A stretch of 64,000 nt of DNA from contig JAZOMZ010000028.1 in the NCBI GenBank assembly GCA_045654205.1, positions 84,297 to 148,296 on the forward strand. The letters run 5' to 3'. This DNA comes from Enterocola sp045654205 (GTDB lineage: Bacteria > Bacteroidota > Bacteroidia > Bacteroidales > Paludibacteraceae). The position numbers and the translations under genes are program-made. Below, piece by piece: positions 9,701 to 17,992 of the stretch. Each line of letters starts with the position of its first letter. The stretch's first letter is position 1. Below the pieces are notes generated by a model. That model was not told where the DNA came from, did no database searches, and worked only from the letters and a program-made list of their open reading frames with translations.

Positions 9701-11994
9701 CTATTCGTCCGCATTCATCTGTAGACAATAAAAATGAATCACTAACCCCATACGATAAAATTTACAAAGAACCAGGAACAATAAATCTGTATACGTCACC
9801 TATTGTTGGAAGTCAATCTTCTGATGTTTTGATTACCTCTATAAAGTTAACACCACAAAAATTAATAAAATTAAACCTTGTAGATAAAGAAGGTAATTCA
9901 TTAATTGATGTAGAAGAATGTAAACCATTGGTAGAAAGTAGATTTGCAATAACAACTGCAGATGGTACACCTATATGTAGCTTGACAACTGATAACGAAG
10001 GTAATTTGGACGACGTTCCTGTTTATGTTACATTTATTCGTCCAACAGATGTCACAGAAGATACAACTTATGAAGCATTTTTGATTATAGAACCTTCTCA
10101 AGATGCTGATGCTCAACTTATATTGACTATCCCTATTCGTGGACACTATATTGCAAAAATAGAATCTATACCAGGTACATGGACAATTGGTGCATTCCAA
10201 CAACGAGAAGAAATGCCTGTGGATACAATCGTATGGCATGGTTCTGTATCTACAGATTGGGATAACCGAAACAACTGGTACAAAACAGACGGAACTTTGG
10301 TTACATGTCTAGATGCTTTAACAGAAGATTTGACAGTTATTATTCCTAATAAAGATTCAGAAAAATATATTACCCCTCCAGATGGTATATATAATTATCC
10401 TTCTTTGCCAAAAATAGCTAGTACAGAAAACTTTGGGAAAGTGAGAAATGATAATTGGAATGGAGAACAGGTAAACGCAGGAAGTCCAGAGACAGCTACC
10501 CAAGTGGCCAAAAAAATCTATATGGAGTATGGATCTGCTTTGGTTGGTGTAGAAGAATTGGGAGATAAACGTTATTCAGAAGTAGAATCTGAATTCGTTG
10601 CTCGCAGAAATGATTGGTTACTTGTGGGTGGTGTGGTAAACCCATTTGATACAGACGAAGAAGGAAATCTAGTAATAGATGCAAATGGTAATAAAGTTTC
10701 TCGCCCAATGGTATCTGGAGATTATTTCCTAAATTATCTTCCACATGTTTATATGCATTCAGCTAATATCAATAAAAGTGTAGTATATGCAGATGAAGAT
10801 AGTGTAGGTTGGGATGAGTCTTTTGCTCCACTAGATGTGGAAGTGGATCCAAAACGTGTGTTTGCTATTCGTCTTCCAAATCAATATGGAAATACATATA
10901 AAGAAAAACTACCTGCTGTAGTATATAATCGTAGGAACCAAACTAATTATGATCCTAATGAACCATATGCTTACAAATTCAATGGTCGTTTCTACAATGA
11001 ATCTAAAGGACTATATTATGAAGGTTTAACACCTGAAAAACCAGTACTTTTAACAAATACTTATCCTGCCAATATTAATGCATATAAGTTGCAAGAGGAT
11101 AAAGGTACAATTCAAATTTATGATTATGATAAGTGTTCGTTTGTTGCAGTAGCAGCAGACAATCAAGATGCAGAAATCCTTTCTCAACATGGTTTCTTGT
11201 TTACACCTAAATCTGGTTTAACAGCATTGAATGTGACTCAAAACTATTTCAAAAACACAGAAACTGGTCATAGAAGTGTTGCAGAAGAAGTACTTTCATT
11301 TAGAATACAGTTGTCTAATAATAAGGAATCTGTTGCGAGTGAGGTGTATATTCGCTATGATGAATTAAAAGATGACGCAGTGGATTACGCATCAGATGCA
11401 CCAAAAGCATTTAATGGAATGATTAAGGTATTGCCAGAACTATATGTAATGCGTTACGATAAGAAATGGTCTGGAATTAGCATTCCTGATATTAGCAAGT
11501 CAATTCCATTAGGAGTGAAAATGCAAGTGTCAAATCAAGTGCTTACATTTAGCATTTCAAATGTCAATATTCCATACGATATTATTCTAGAAGATAGATT
11601 TGTGGGTAAAACCTATAATCTATCAGCTGGTGAAGAATGTGTGGTAGATGATTTAGTAGCAGGAAATTGCGAAGGTAGATTCTATATAATGCTTCAAGAA
11701 AATGCTACAGACGAGGAAGAAAACCTTGGAGATGATGTTACCACCGATGTTGAAGATGCAGTAGAATCTTCTCCAATGATTGATATCTTCACAAATGGAA
11801 ATCAATTGGTTGTGTCAGCAAATAATGAAGTGGAACTTCAAACAATCATAATTTCAGATATGTCTGGTAAACATCAAGTTTATAAGGTCTCAGGACAATA
11901 TGTAGTGCTATCACTTCCTGTTTCTACTGGAGTTTATACAGTAAATGTAGTTGGCGATACAGCCTCAGTAATAGAGAAAGTAAAACTAAATTAA
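6724..11994 (+). CDS. Giant T9SS-exported beta-helix surface protein
   Basis: A 1756-residue protein with an N-terminal signal peptide (cleavage about residue 26, VSAA). The region of about 580-860 reads as a right-handed parallel beta-helix, with phrases such as ITLKNCYVESYGRNGIHIVG and GLHVENNEFYT typical of pectate-lyase-like rungs. Around 1170-1185 the phrase WHGSVSTDWDNRNNW is a module common in Bacteroidetes surface proteins. The last 75 residues (SPMIDIF ... IIISDMSGK ... STGVYTVNVVGDTASVIEKVKLN) have the features of a type A T9SS C-terminal signal: beta-strands, the MSGK turn, GVY, and a final basic strand. It should therefore be exported and processed by the Por system encoded at 43-50 kb and 55 kb. 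The ligand or substrate is unknown. Confidence 0.8.
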   Translation: MKTMMNKIFAFLVICFSLSTFTVSAADLAANLTIYFDVTEFGDFSGKKLQLMVGHGTYSITYKMNKVEGYDNLYSVKISDVNSGNKWGGATQLGFMAADEIWGAESNGSNSQPKNRIKWAPIYTGIYSVSSTLSGNVLFTGKNPLSITKNYVLPPKYYVAGNGVTGNPWCNGNNWTISSANEIKDGVLKFSLVPAGEYEFKVTDNTNWYGYYSHFKADKSTKSDFISYINTADDNIKITTTACSDITVNFNSTSKEITVDAKFYESKYYLMGVDTDGNGKSDDNWEVGSSIELVAHPDKEGVLMLLDQKITKATDAFKIVEKSVCGDDYFANVVHSTIPFSGGGSGSAVPNIVLEDGIYDFYFNVKTGEIEIYGNLDNYRTIYLDHNVYNNKDELIGTWTSDNARIALYYFNSTRNGWVNAARCNDVYYAQIPVDCDGYIWCRMNPNSTTNGWEEDTQVWNRTSDITYNADKTLTKITGWQQANHKEVAYTGNCEKENITVDCEFAAIDGDTLYVTIDKFSEPDYCNYKFTSFEEAFAVLKLNPAICTATTITYNQLEEDEITLKIPMVMNVVFGPESYKGTEYVGMSGGHIGNAPAIFFRNINKNGGAELIVRTADPKGNRAVLVHPVIRRSRNITLSNLDIISDPDLRDNALDIDTGEGIDNLEGLNADYNIVELPEVESNITLKNCYVESYGRNGIHIVGIKGLHVENNEFYTKYDFSVDQTEGEDVVDWGGTIKFINCTDVKFLRNNSEGTLATSFFIQGCQRMLIMNNVFWNDNTVKVANLDNTNRTVANVRLVNYGTKAAERPVKNIGIYYNTFFIKDNNVGDGSYDRFDFFRLGGLQQPVIASNFEPKTIRFQYNNCYSYDDDIIGNNDNEINTTTFYLQGIGKSADWCQCFKYNNFWSAYDKINKNISSAFEVGKFCVDANETYNAYIDVPSQVCKTDPTRPASLVVKGKGLNVGTVISEDEDVSEQGAHLLFNDRLNPDNGVNSIRPHSSVDNKNESLTPYDKIYKEPGTINLYTSPIVGSQSSDVLITSIKLTPQKLIKLNLVDKEGNSLIDVEECKPLVESRFAITTADGTPICSLTTDNEGNLDDVPVYVTFIRPTDVTEDTTYEAFLIIEPSQDADAQLILTIPIRGHYIAKIESIPGTWTIGAFQQREEMPVDTIVWHGSVSTDWDNRNNWYKTDGTLVTCLDALTEDLTVIIPNKDSEKYITPPDGIYNYPSLPKIASTENFGKVRNDNWNGEQVNAGSPETATQVAKKIYMEYGSALVGVEELGDKRYSEVESEFVARRNDWLLVGGVVNPFDTDEEGNLVIDANGNKVSRPMVSGDYFLNYLPHVYMHSANINKSVVYADEDSVGWDESFAPLDVEVDPKRVFAIRLPNQYGNTYKEKLPAVVYNRRNQTNYDPNEPYAYKFNGRFYNESKGLYYEGLTPEKPVLLTNTYPANINAYKLQEDKGTIQIYDYDKCSFVAVAADNQDAEILSQHGFLFTPKSGLTALNVTQNYFKNTETGHRSVAEEVLSFRIQLSNNKESVASEVYIRYDELKDDAVDYASDAPKAFNGMIKVLPELYVMRYDKKWSGISIPDISKSIPLGVKMQVSNQVLTFSISNVNIPYDIILEDRFVGKTYNLSAGEECVVDDLVAGNCEGRFYIMLQENATDEEENLGDDVTTDVEDAVESSPMIDIFTNGNQLVVSANNEVELQTIIISDMSGKHQVYKVSGQYVVLSLPVSTGVYTVNVVGDTASVIEKVKLN

Positions 11995-12009
11995 TAGGAA
12001 GATAACAAC

Positions 12010-12438
12010 ATGAAAGTAATAAAATTATTTATACTATTAGTTTTACTAAGTTTTGGAGCAACAGCTCTTGCAGTAACTCTTCCTACATATTCTTTCTTCG
12101 GTGCAAATGAACTTTACGAGGAAGGTAGGGACGAAATTGAATATGAAGTTGGTACGAAGGTAAAAGGTATCAACTATCTTCTAGAATCAAATAATGAGGC
12201 TTGGGGTAATACTTGTTGGGATCGTTCGTTAGGAGAACAGGCTAAATGTCAAGATTGCTGTGACGAGTCTTGGGCTGCTGATGGTTATTCTGATGCCGGA
12301 GAAGTGTTGTATGACAGTTGTATGAAAATCTGTGGTGGTGGTCCATCACTTCCACTTGGCTCAACGCTTTGGTTATTACCGTTTATATTAGGATATGGTA
12401 TTTATAAAAGATATAACAATAAAAAAGTTGACTGTTAA
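12010..12438 (+). CDS. Cys-rich secreted protein with tripartite C-terminal sorting-like tail
   Basis: A 142-residue protein with an N-terminal signal peptide (about 1-21). The middle holds six Cys at 69, 80, 83, 84, 104 and 108 in an acidic, Trp-containing segment, suggesting disulfides. The tail is GGG (109-111), PSLPLG (112-117), a hydrophobic stretch (119-132), then KRYNNKK, which is the layout of PEP-CTERM/LPXTG-style sorting signals: short motif, membrane span, basic end. It is the last gene of the surface operon, 15 bp after the beta-helix protein, and a terminator overlaps its stop codon. The family is not recognised; a plain C-terminal membrane anchor is the alternative. Confidence 0.65.
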   Translation: MKVIKLFILLVLLSFGATALAVTLPTYSFFGANELYEEGRDEIEYEVGTKVKGINYLLESNNEAWGNTCWDRSLGEQAKCQDCCDESWAADGYSDAGEVLYDSCMKICGGGPSLPLGSTLWLLPFILGYGIYKRYNNKKVDC

Positions 12439-12450
12439 GTCAACTTTTTT
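12421..12450. terminator. Bidirectional terminator overlapping a stop codon
   Basis: A 13-bp stem, AAAAAAGTTGACT with AGTCAACTTTTTT, closes a GTTA loop. It includes the last codons and stop of the Cys-rich gene and reaches the stop of the convergent MurU-like gene, so it can end both transcripts. Confidence 0.85.
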
Positions 12451-13174
12451 ATTGTACAAATGTTTCAGCTTTCTCTAGCGAATCGAGCTTGCCCACATCG
12501 AGTAGCTGCAGTCCTTCTTGTGTAAATGCTTTTATCTTTTCTGCTTTGCAGGTGTTTAAGTAGAAATCTATAATTGAGAATTTCTCTGGATACTCGCCAA
12601 AGTATTTAAAGAGCTGAGGTGAGAATACATGAATACCACTAAAGGCAAACTCTTCAAGGCGTGCAATCTCAACATTTTCGTATGGAGTTTTTATCTCGCC
12701 TGTGTTTTTATTAGTCCATGCGGTTAGGTTGCCCTCTGAGTTGAAAAGCAGCGCTCTAGAACTGTTTCTTTTGCTCACAAGTAGGGTAGCTGCAGAGCCA
12801 GAATTGATATGCTCACTCCAAAGTGCTTTTAAATCTACATTCGACATTATATCCACATTGTGAATAAGGAAAGGTTCGTCGCCTAGTAAATTCACAGCGT
12901 GTTTAATAGCACCGCCTGTTTCTAGTAGCATCTCTCTCTCGTCAGAGAAAACTATGTCCATGCCAAAATTGTTGTTTTCCTTTACATAGTCTATTATCAT
13001 CTGACCAAAGTGGTGAATGTTTATCACTATCTTTTTGCAACCGGCAGCTTTTAGTTTTTCTATTACGTGTGCAAGTAGTGGTTTGCCTGCCACTGGCACT
13101 AAAGCTTTTGGCATAGTGTCGGTAAGTGGTTTTAGGCGTGTGCCTAGTCCTGCTGCGAATATAAATGCGTTCAT
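12449..13174 (-). CDS. murU: NDP-sugar nucleotidyltransferase, MurU-like (MurNAc-1-P uridylyltransferase)
   Basis: A 241-residue nucleotidyltransferase. The N-terminus FAAGLGTRLKPLTDTMPKAL is the nucleotide-binding loop and the conserved PKAL Lys of sugar-1-phosphate nucleotidyltransferases; LLETGGAIKHA (about 81-91) and HNVDIMSN (about 105-112) hold the sugar and metal sites. It lies directly downstream of, and overlaps by 4 bp, a gene whose N-terminal half is an AmgK-like sugar kinase. That pairing points to the AmgK/MurU route that recycles MurNAc straight to UDP-MurNAc. A GDP-mannose or glucose-1-P enzyme is the alternative; the name rests mainly on context. Confidence 0.75.
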   Translation of the reverse strand: MNAFIFAAGLGTRLKPLTDTMPKALVPVAGKPLLAHVIEKLKAAGCKKIVINIHHFGQMIIDYVKENNNFGMDIVFSDEREMLLETGGAIKHAVNLLGDEPFLIHNVDIMSNVDLKALWSEHINSGSAATLLVSKRNSSRALLFNSEGNLTAWTNKNTGEIKTPYENVEIARLEEFAFSGIHVFSPQLFKYFGEYPEKFSIIDFYLNTCKAEKIKAFTQEGLQLLDVGKLDSLEKAETFVQ

Positions 13175-14577
13175 TTTATTATTCTTTTTATCTTTTGTTC
13201 ACGATGTGTAAGGCGAATTTGTACGCCAAATTTTTCAGATAAATGCTGTGCTAGGTGTTCTGCTCCATACACAGACCTGTGTTGGCCACCTGTGCAACCA
13301 AAACTAAATTGCAAATGAGTAAAGCCTCTCTCTAGATAGCGAGCCACAGAAGAGTCGGCAAGAGCATATACACTCTGCATAAACTCTACCATTTCGCCGT
13401 CTTCTTCAAGGAAGTCTATTACGCCTTGGTCTAGTCCTGTAAGTTGTTTGTATTCTTTGTAGCGTCCTGGGTTGTGCACGGCACGGCAGTCGAACACAAA
13501 TCCTCCACCATTGCCAGAGTAGTCGGCTGGTATGCCTTTTTTGTATGAGAAACTATAAATATCCACGCAAAGTTTGCTAGAGTCTATTTCGTCTGCAGTT
13601 TTGTCTATGTGATATTCTATAAGTTCGTTTAGTAATGAAATAAGATAATCTATGCCTGTATACTCATATTCTGCTAGCAAGTTTTTCAGATTCTTTATAG
13701 CAAATGGAATGCTGCTTATAAAGTGTGCCTTGCCCTCGATTAGACCTCTATATCCGTAAGCTCCTAGCACTTGCAAGTTTCTAAATAGAGCAAAAAGCAT
13801 TAGTTTTTCTCTAAAGTCTTTTTCATCTACTGTGGTGTATACCTTTAGGTTTTCTAGATAGGTGCGGATTAGATCTTCTCTTATCTCGGCAGGGATTCCA
13901 GCTTTGGCTTGATAAACAAATGACACTAGGTCGTAATAGATAGGACCTTTTCTACCTCCTTGGAAGTCGATAAAGTGAGGCTCGCCATCTTTAATCATTA
14001 CATTGCGCGATTGGAAATCTCTATAAAGGAATGTGTTGTCACTATCGCAAAGCAAAATGTTTACTAGGTGGTCGAAGCAGTCTTCTAGTAGTGATTCGTC
14101 GAATTCAATTGGGCTAAGTTTTAGGAAGTTGTATTTAAAGTAGTTTAAATCCCAACGTATGCCTCTCTCGTCAAACTCAGGCACTGGGTAACAGATAGAA
14201 AAGTCTAGCTTTTTGCCCACCTCAAACTGAATCTTTGGTAGCATCGCCACAGTTTTGTGTAGCAAGCTAACGCATTCGTCGTCGAATCCTTTGGCAATAT
14301 GGTTGAAGAATAGCGATTCATCGCCCAAGTCGTCTGTTAGGTAATATTGGAAATCGTCGCTCACAGCTAGTACCTTTGGAGCAGGAATGCCGCATTCATT
14401 AAATAGTTTGCAAATCTCTATAAATGCCTTGTTTTCCTTCACTTGGCTACCATACACGCCGATAACACCTTCGGGCATTCTATAATAAACCCTATTCGAC
14501 CCAGAACCAGCAATGCACTGCAGGTTGTCTGCAGTGCATCCGGTATATTGTTTATATAGCTCTAAAAGTGGAGTCAT
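13171..14577 (-). CDS. AmgK-like sugar kinase fused to RapZ C-terminal domain
   Basis: A 468-residue two-domain protein. Residues 1 to about 320 form an aminoglycoside-phosphotransferase-type kinase: LYRDFQSRNVMI (catalytic loop with Asp and Asn) followed by FIDFQGGRKGP (metal-binding Asp). AmgK phosphorylates MurNAc/GlcNAc at C1. Residues of about 345-468 match the RapZ C-terminal domain: FVFDCRAVHNPGR, then LQFSFGCTGGQHRSVYGAE and a final basic segment. In enterobacteria that domain binds RNA and senses GlcN6P. Fused here to a cell-wall recycling kinase and coupled to MurU, it suggests that recycling is tied to amino-sugar status (inference). The start ATG overlaps the stop of the upstream gene by one base. 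Confidence 0.85.
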   Translation of the reverse strand: MTPLLELYKQYTGCTADNLQCIAGSGSNRVYYRMPEGVIGVYGSQVKENKAFIEICKLFNECGIPAPKVLAVSDDFQYYLTDDLGDESLFFNHIAKGFDDECVSLLHKTVAMLPKIQFEVGKKLDFSICYPVPEFDERGIRWDLNYFKYNFLKLSPIEFDESLLEDCFDHLVNILLCDSDNTFLYRDFQSRNVMIKDGEPHFIDFQGGRKGPIYYDLVSFVYQAKAGIPAEIREDLIRTYLENLKVYTTVDEKDFREKLMLFALFRNLQVLGAYGYRGLIEGKAHFISSIPFAIKNLKNLLAEYEYTGIDYLISLLNELIEYHIDKTADEIDSSKLCVDIYSFSYKKGIPADYSGNGGGFVFDCRAVHNPGRYKEYKQLTGLDQGVIDFLEEDGEMVEFMQSVYALADSSVARYLERGFTHLQFSFGCTGGQHRSVYGAEHLAQHLSEKFGVQIRLTHREQKIKRIIK

Positions 14578-15371
14578 TATTTTTTACTTTCTTTGAAGTC
14601 GGTAATATTTTTTTTCTTCATCATTAAGTCACCTTTGGTGTCGTGAATTCTCACCTTAAGTGTTTCTAGTTCGCTCTTAAGTGAATTATATTCTTTTTGA
14701 AGTTTAAGAGCTTCTTTTTGTTCTTTTGCTATTTTTTTAGAATCTACATTTAAGTCATCTTCATTGACTATTGTTTTTGTAGCTTCAAGTTTGCGTTGTT
14801 TGTCTTCTACTTTGTCTATTTTAGCTTCAAGTTTTTCTTTTTGTTTTTCAAGTTTAGAAAGTTCTTTTTCTATATTTTTTTGCTCTTGAAGGTGAGTTGC
14901 AAGGTATTGTTCGTGAATATAGTCATAAACCACTCTATCCACGCCTATAAGCCATTTGAAAGCTTTTTCTGTTGTAATTGTGTCTTTGTATGGGTCTATA
15001 TAGTTGTCATAACCTTGTGAAATGATAAGGTTTACATTACCCTCTTCTTTATTTCCTGTAATAGAAACGTAGATGTCACAAGTGTTGTCCCAAAGGTGGG
15101 TGTATTTTACTTCTTTGAAGGCATAGAAATTGTTTTTTGTTTTTTTACCCTTGACGCCTTCTGTTTTTAGTCTGTCGTGAAGGGCAGTTTTGATGTTTTC
15201 AGCGGAGTAAGGTAGAGTAATAGTGTAAAGGTTTACCAAATCTTTATTGTCTCCAAGTGCTGTTTTAATTTCTGGGATAGCTCCAGAAATAGATTTTTCT
15301 GTGCAAGTGATTTGCGCAAATACTCCTGCTGATACAATCAGTGCAATGCTAAGTACTAATAATTTCTTCAT
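14577..15371 (-). CDS. Secreted coiled-coil protein of unknown function
   Basis: A 264-residue protein with a signal peptide (about 1-19, VFAQ). Residues of about 20-160 form a globular domain with no motif I recognise. Residues of about 165-255 are a long Lys/Glu/Leu-rich helix with heptad character (EKELSKLEKQKEKLEAKI), i.e. a coiled coil. It is the first gene of the kinase-RapZ/MurU operon, with its stop overlapping the next start by one base, and is likely periplasmic. A role in envelope or cell-wall maintenance is suggested only by this context. Confidence 0.6.
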   Translation of the reverse strand: MKKLLVLSIALIVSAGVFAQITCTEKSISGAIPEIKTALGDNKDLVNLYTITLPYSAENIKTALHDRLKTEGVKGKKTKNNFYAFKEVKYTHLWDNTCDIYVSITGNKEEGNVNLIISQGYDNYIDPYKDTITTEKAFKWLIGVDRVVYDYIHEQYLATHLQEQKNIEKELSKLEKQKEKLEAKIDKVEDKQRKLEATKTIVNEDDLNVDSKKIAKEQKEALKLQKEYNSLKSELETLKVRIHDTKGDLMMKKKNITDFKESKK

Positions 15372-15388
15372 ATTGTTTAGTTTTTATT

Positions 15389-17836
15389 TTAAAAATCTGT
15401 CATCATATCTCCGCCCATGCCGTCCATGCCACCCATGCCGTTCATATCGCCACTTTGTTCCATGCCTTGACCACCTTTTTGTGGACGTTTGCGTCCCATA
15501 TTGCCAAAGTTGTATGAAAGGGTAAGTCGGTAGCTTCTGCCAGAAGAAATATTGCCGTTTTCTTGATAGAAATTGTCGCCCCAAGATTCTCTTGTGCTCT
15601 TTGAACGTGAGTTCAGCACGTCGCGCACAGTAAACGAAAGGTTAAGAGCTTTTTCTAGGAAACTTGCTTTAATACCTATGTCCAGGCCATATCTATGACC
15701 CATTGAACCTTGTGCCACTAGGCGAGGTGAGTTGTAATATCCTGTTAGTTGTGCAGATAGGTTGTTGATAATCTTCACATTGGCATTTAGTCTCACATTC
15801 CAAGAGAAAGTCTCGGTCTTTGGAATATTATATTCTTTGTTTTCGCCAAGTTGATAATAGTATGCAGTGGCGGTGGTAGTAAGGTCTAGATAATTGTTGA
15901 AAAGTCGGTTTTTCACTGTTAGGTCGAGACCTGCACTTTGAGAATAGGTAATATTGCCGTATGTGGTTTCCATTACGCCATTGTCTGCAAGTTTTTGTAT
16001 TTGTTGGATAACGTTTTCTGTATAGGTGTAAAATGCACCCAAAGAAATGGTATGATATTCCCAAGTTTTAAGGTAGTTGAACTCAAGGTTGTTTGAGTAT
16101 TCTGGGTTGATATATGGGTTACCTTTTCTAATATTAGTTGGGTCGGTTCTGTCCACGTGATTGTTTATAATCCAACCTCCAGGACGATATATACGACGTG
16201 TATAGTTTAGTTGAAGTTCGTTGTTTTTTGGTAGTTGGAACGAGAAATAGGCAGAAGGGAATAAATCGAAGTAATTTCTTTTTATGCCATTTGCCGATGT
16301 AAGTGTTTCTTCTGCTCTTAATCCCAATTGCATACCAAACCAACTCCACTTGTTGCCGTATGTGGCATATGCAGCATATACTTGTTTAGAATATGTGAAG
16401 TCATTGCGCTCTTCCAATATTTCTTCTTTATTTTCGTTGAAGTTGCAATCAAGTTTTTTGTCTTGAGAATATTCAGCTTTCACACCTACTTCAAGTTTTG
16501 AGTCTTTGGTAAATTTGTTGTAGTAGTCTGCTTGTACAGAAAAATCGTTGTAACTATTGTTTGATGTTTGATAGTCTGTGGTTTCTGTGATAGTTTCACC
16601 TATTTTGTTCCAGTTGTGATAACTATTGTCGTTGTCTCCTAAGCCACCATAGTAACTAAAGTTTGCTGTAAGTTCTTCTTTTTCTTTCTTGAAAATGTGT
16701 TTATAGTCTGCAGACACATTGTAGAAACCCATATAACCTCCAGTTTCGGTTGTTCTCACTCTGTTTTGAGTGGTGTCTAGTGCTTGGTTTAGGTGAGAAT
16801 ATATAATTTGGTTGTTTGATTTGTTTATACCAAAAGCTCCCATTGCGCTAATACCAAAATCGTTGATTGAGTCGATGTGATATGTGAAGCCTGTTCTTGC
16901 AAACACATTGCTCCACATGTTTTTTCTGTGGTTGTATTGGTTTAGGTGAGTAGTGTCGCCTTCGGCAGTCCAAGATGTTCTTAAGTTGTAGTTTTCGTTG
17001 TGACGCAGATTGTGACGAGCAGACACGTTTAAGAATACATCCCATTTTGGGTCGCTATAGTTGAAGTTTAGTCCCACATTTCCTCCTGGATATGGGTTGC
17101 CTTCACGGTAGTTTGCACCTAGCGAAACGCTACCAAAATAGCCTCCTTTTCTGTTTTCTTTAAGCACAAGGTTGATGATACCTACAGTGCCTTCTGGACT
17201 ATATTTTGCAGAAGGGTTGGTGATAAGTTCCACTTTTTCAATGCTTTCTGCAGGAATCATTTCTAGCACTTGACCTACGTCGCTACCAGACAGTCCAGAT
17301 GGTTTGCCGTTAATCCAAATCTCCACGTTGGAGTTGTTGCGAAGCGATACGCCACCATCTGAGTCCACTTCTACCGATGGTATATTTTCTAGAAGTTCAG
17401 TAGCCGAAGCACCTTCTGCCACAATAGTTTGGTCTACGTTGAACACTTTTTTGTCTATCTCAAGTGTCATACCAGATTTTTGACCCACTACACTTACTTC
17501 ATCTAGCTTTTTAGAATCTTCTTTAAGCACAATACGGCCTAGTTTTATTTCCTTTTCCTCTCCAGTGGTGAAGTGTTTTTCGTAGTCTTTATAACCCATA
17601 AAAGAAGCTTTAAGCAGATAACTACCTTTGTCCACTTCTATGCTAAATTCGCCGTCGATGTCAGAGAATCCGCCAGTTATGATTTTACTGCCGCTACCAT
17701 CATAAATAGCAACGTCTACATATTCAAAAGGTTTTAGATTGTTTCCGTCGATAACCTTACCGGTTACGTTGAAACTTTGGGCAAGACAGGTTGCTGCGCC
17801 CAACAAAAGAATTAAATTTATTATTATTCGTTTCAT
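15389..17836 (-). CDS. TonB-dependent-receptor-like outer-membrane barrel
   Basis: An 815-residue outer-membrane protein. After a signal peptide (about 1-19) comes a carboxypeptidase-regulatory-like beta-sandwich (about 24-110, VTGKVIDGNNLKPFEYVDV), then a plug domain (about 135-225, with ATELLENIPSVEVDSDGGVSL) and a barrel rich in aromatic strands to the end. The order and length fit the Bacteroidetes OMP_b-brl_3 class of TonB-receptor relatives rather than SusC, which is larger. The C-terminus after the last strand is a Met/Gly-rich tail (MNGMGGMDGMGGDMM), which is unusual and could bind metal. No SusD partner is adjacent and the substrate is unknown. Confidence 0.8.
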   Translation of the reverse strand: MKRIIINLILLLGAATCLAQSFNVTGKVIDGNNLKPFEYVDVAIYDGSGSKIITGGFSDIDGEFSIEVDKGSYLLKASFMGYKDYEKHFTTGEEKEIKLGRIVLKEDSKKLDEVSVVGQKSGMTLEIDKKVFNVDQTIVAEGASATELLENIPSVEVDSDGGVSLRNNSNVEIWINGKPSGLSGSDVGQVLEMIPAESIEKVELITNPSAKYSPEGTVGIINLVLKENRKGGYFGSVSLGANYREGNPYPGGNVGLNFNYSDPKWDVFLNVSARHNLRHNENYNLRTSWTAEGDTTHLNQYNHRKNMWSNVFARTGFTYHIDSINDFGISAMGAFGINKSNNQIIYSHLNQALDTTQNRVRTTETGGYMGFYNVSADYKHIFKKEKEELTANFSYYGGLGDNDNSYHNWNKIGETITETTDYQTSNNSYNDFSVQADYYNKFTKDSKLEVGVKAEYSQDKKLDCNFNENKEEILEERNDFTYSKQVYAAYATYGNKWSWFGMQLGLRAEETLTSANGIKRNYFDLFPSAYFSFQLPKNNELQLNYTRRIYRPGGWIINNHVDRTDPTNIRKGNPYINPEYSNNLEFNYLKTWEYHTISLGAFYTYTENVIQQIQKLADNGVMETTYGNITYSQSAGLDLTVKNRLFNNYLDLTTTATAYYYQLGENKEYNIPKTETFSWNVRLNANVKIINNLSAQLTGYYNSPRLVAQGSMGHRYGLDIGIKASFLEKALNLSFTVRDVLNSRSKSTRESWGDNFYQENGNISSGRSYRLTLSYNFGNMGRKRPQKGGQGMEQSGDMNGMGGMDGMGGDMMTDF

Positions 17837-17927
17837 AGCACAAAAATAGACTACGTAAACAAAATAAAGTTTAATTAATATATTTTTTTAACATTTTTTA
17901 TAAAGTAGCTTAATATATAAGAAAAAA

Positions 17928-17958
17928 GTTAGGAGTTAGGAGTTAGGAGTTAGGAGTT
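17928..17958. repeat. Heptamer tandem repeat GTTAGGA x4
   Basis: Four perfect copies of GTTAGGA plus GTT occupy 17928-17958, covering the place where the -33 element of the typA promoter should be. The same heptamer, inverted, recurs at 21581-21597 beyond the end of the typA-folK-kinase operon. Confidence 0.8.
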
Positions 17959-17963
17959 TTTTG

Positions 17964-17971
17964 TACCTTTG
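17964..17971 (+). promoter_or_regulatory. typA: -7 box of the typA operon
   Basis: TACCTTTG matches TAnnTTTG exactly and lies 21 nt before the ATG. No TTTG is found 20 nt upstream; that position falls inside the heptamer repeat. Confidence 0.65.
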
Positions 17972-17992
17972 CACAAATTTATATAAAACGAT

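Noticed and set aside
10496..10744. 82-residue minus-strand frame inside the giant surface protein
   Set aside because: Antisense shadow of low-complexity composition with no start signals, like several others in that gene.
17841..17848. TATTTTTG -7 match before the TonB-receptor-like gene
   Set aside because: It is only 4 nt from the start codon, which would leave no leader, and no -33 is found at the right distance.
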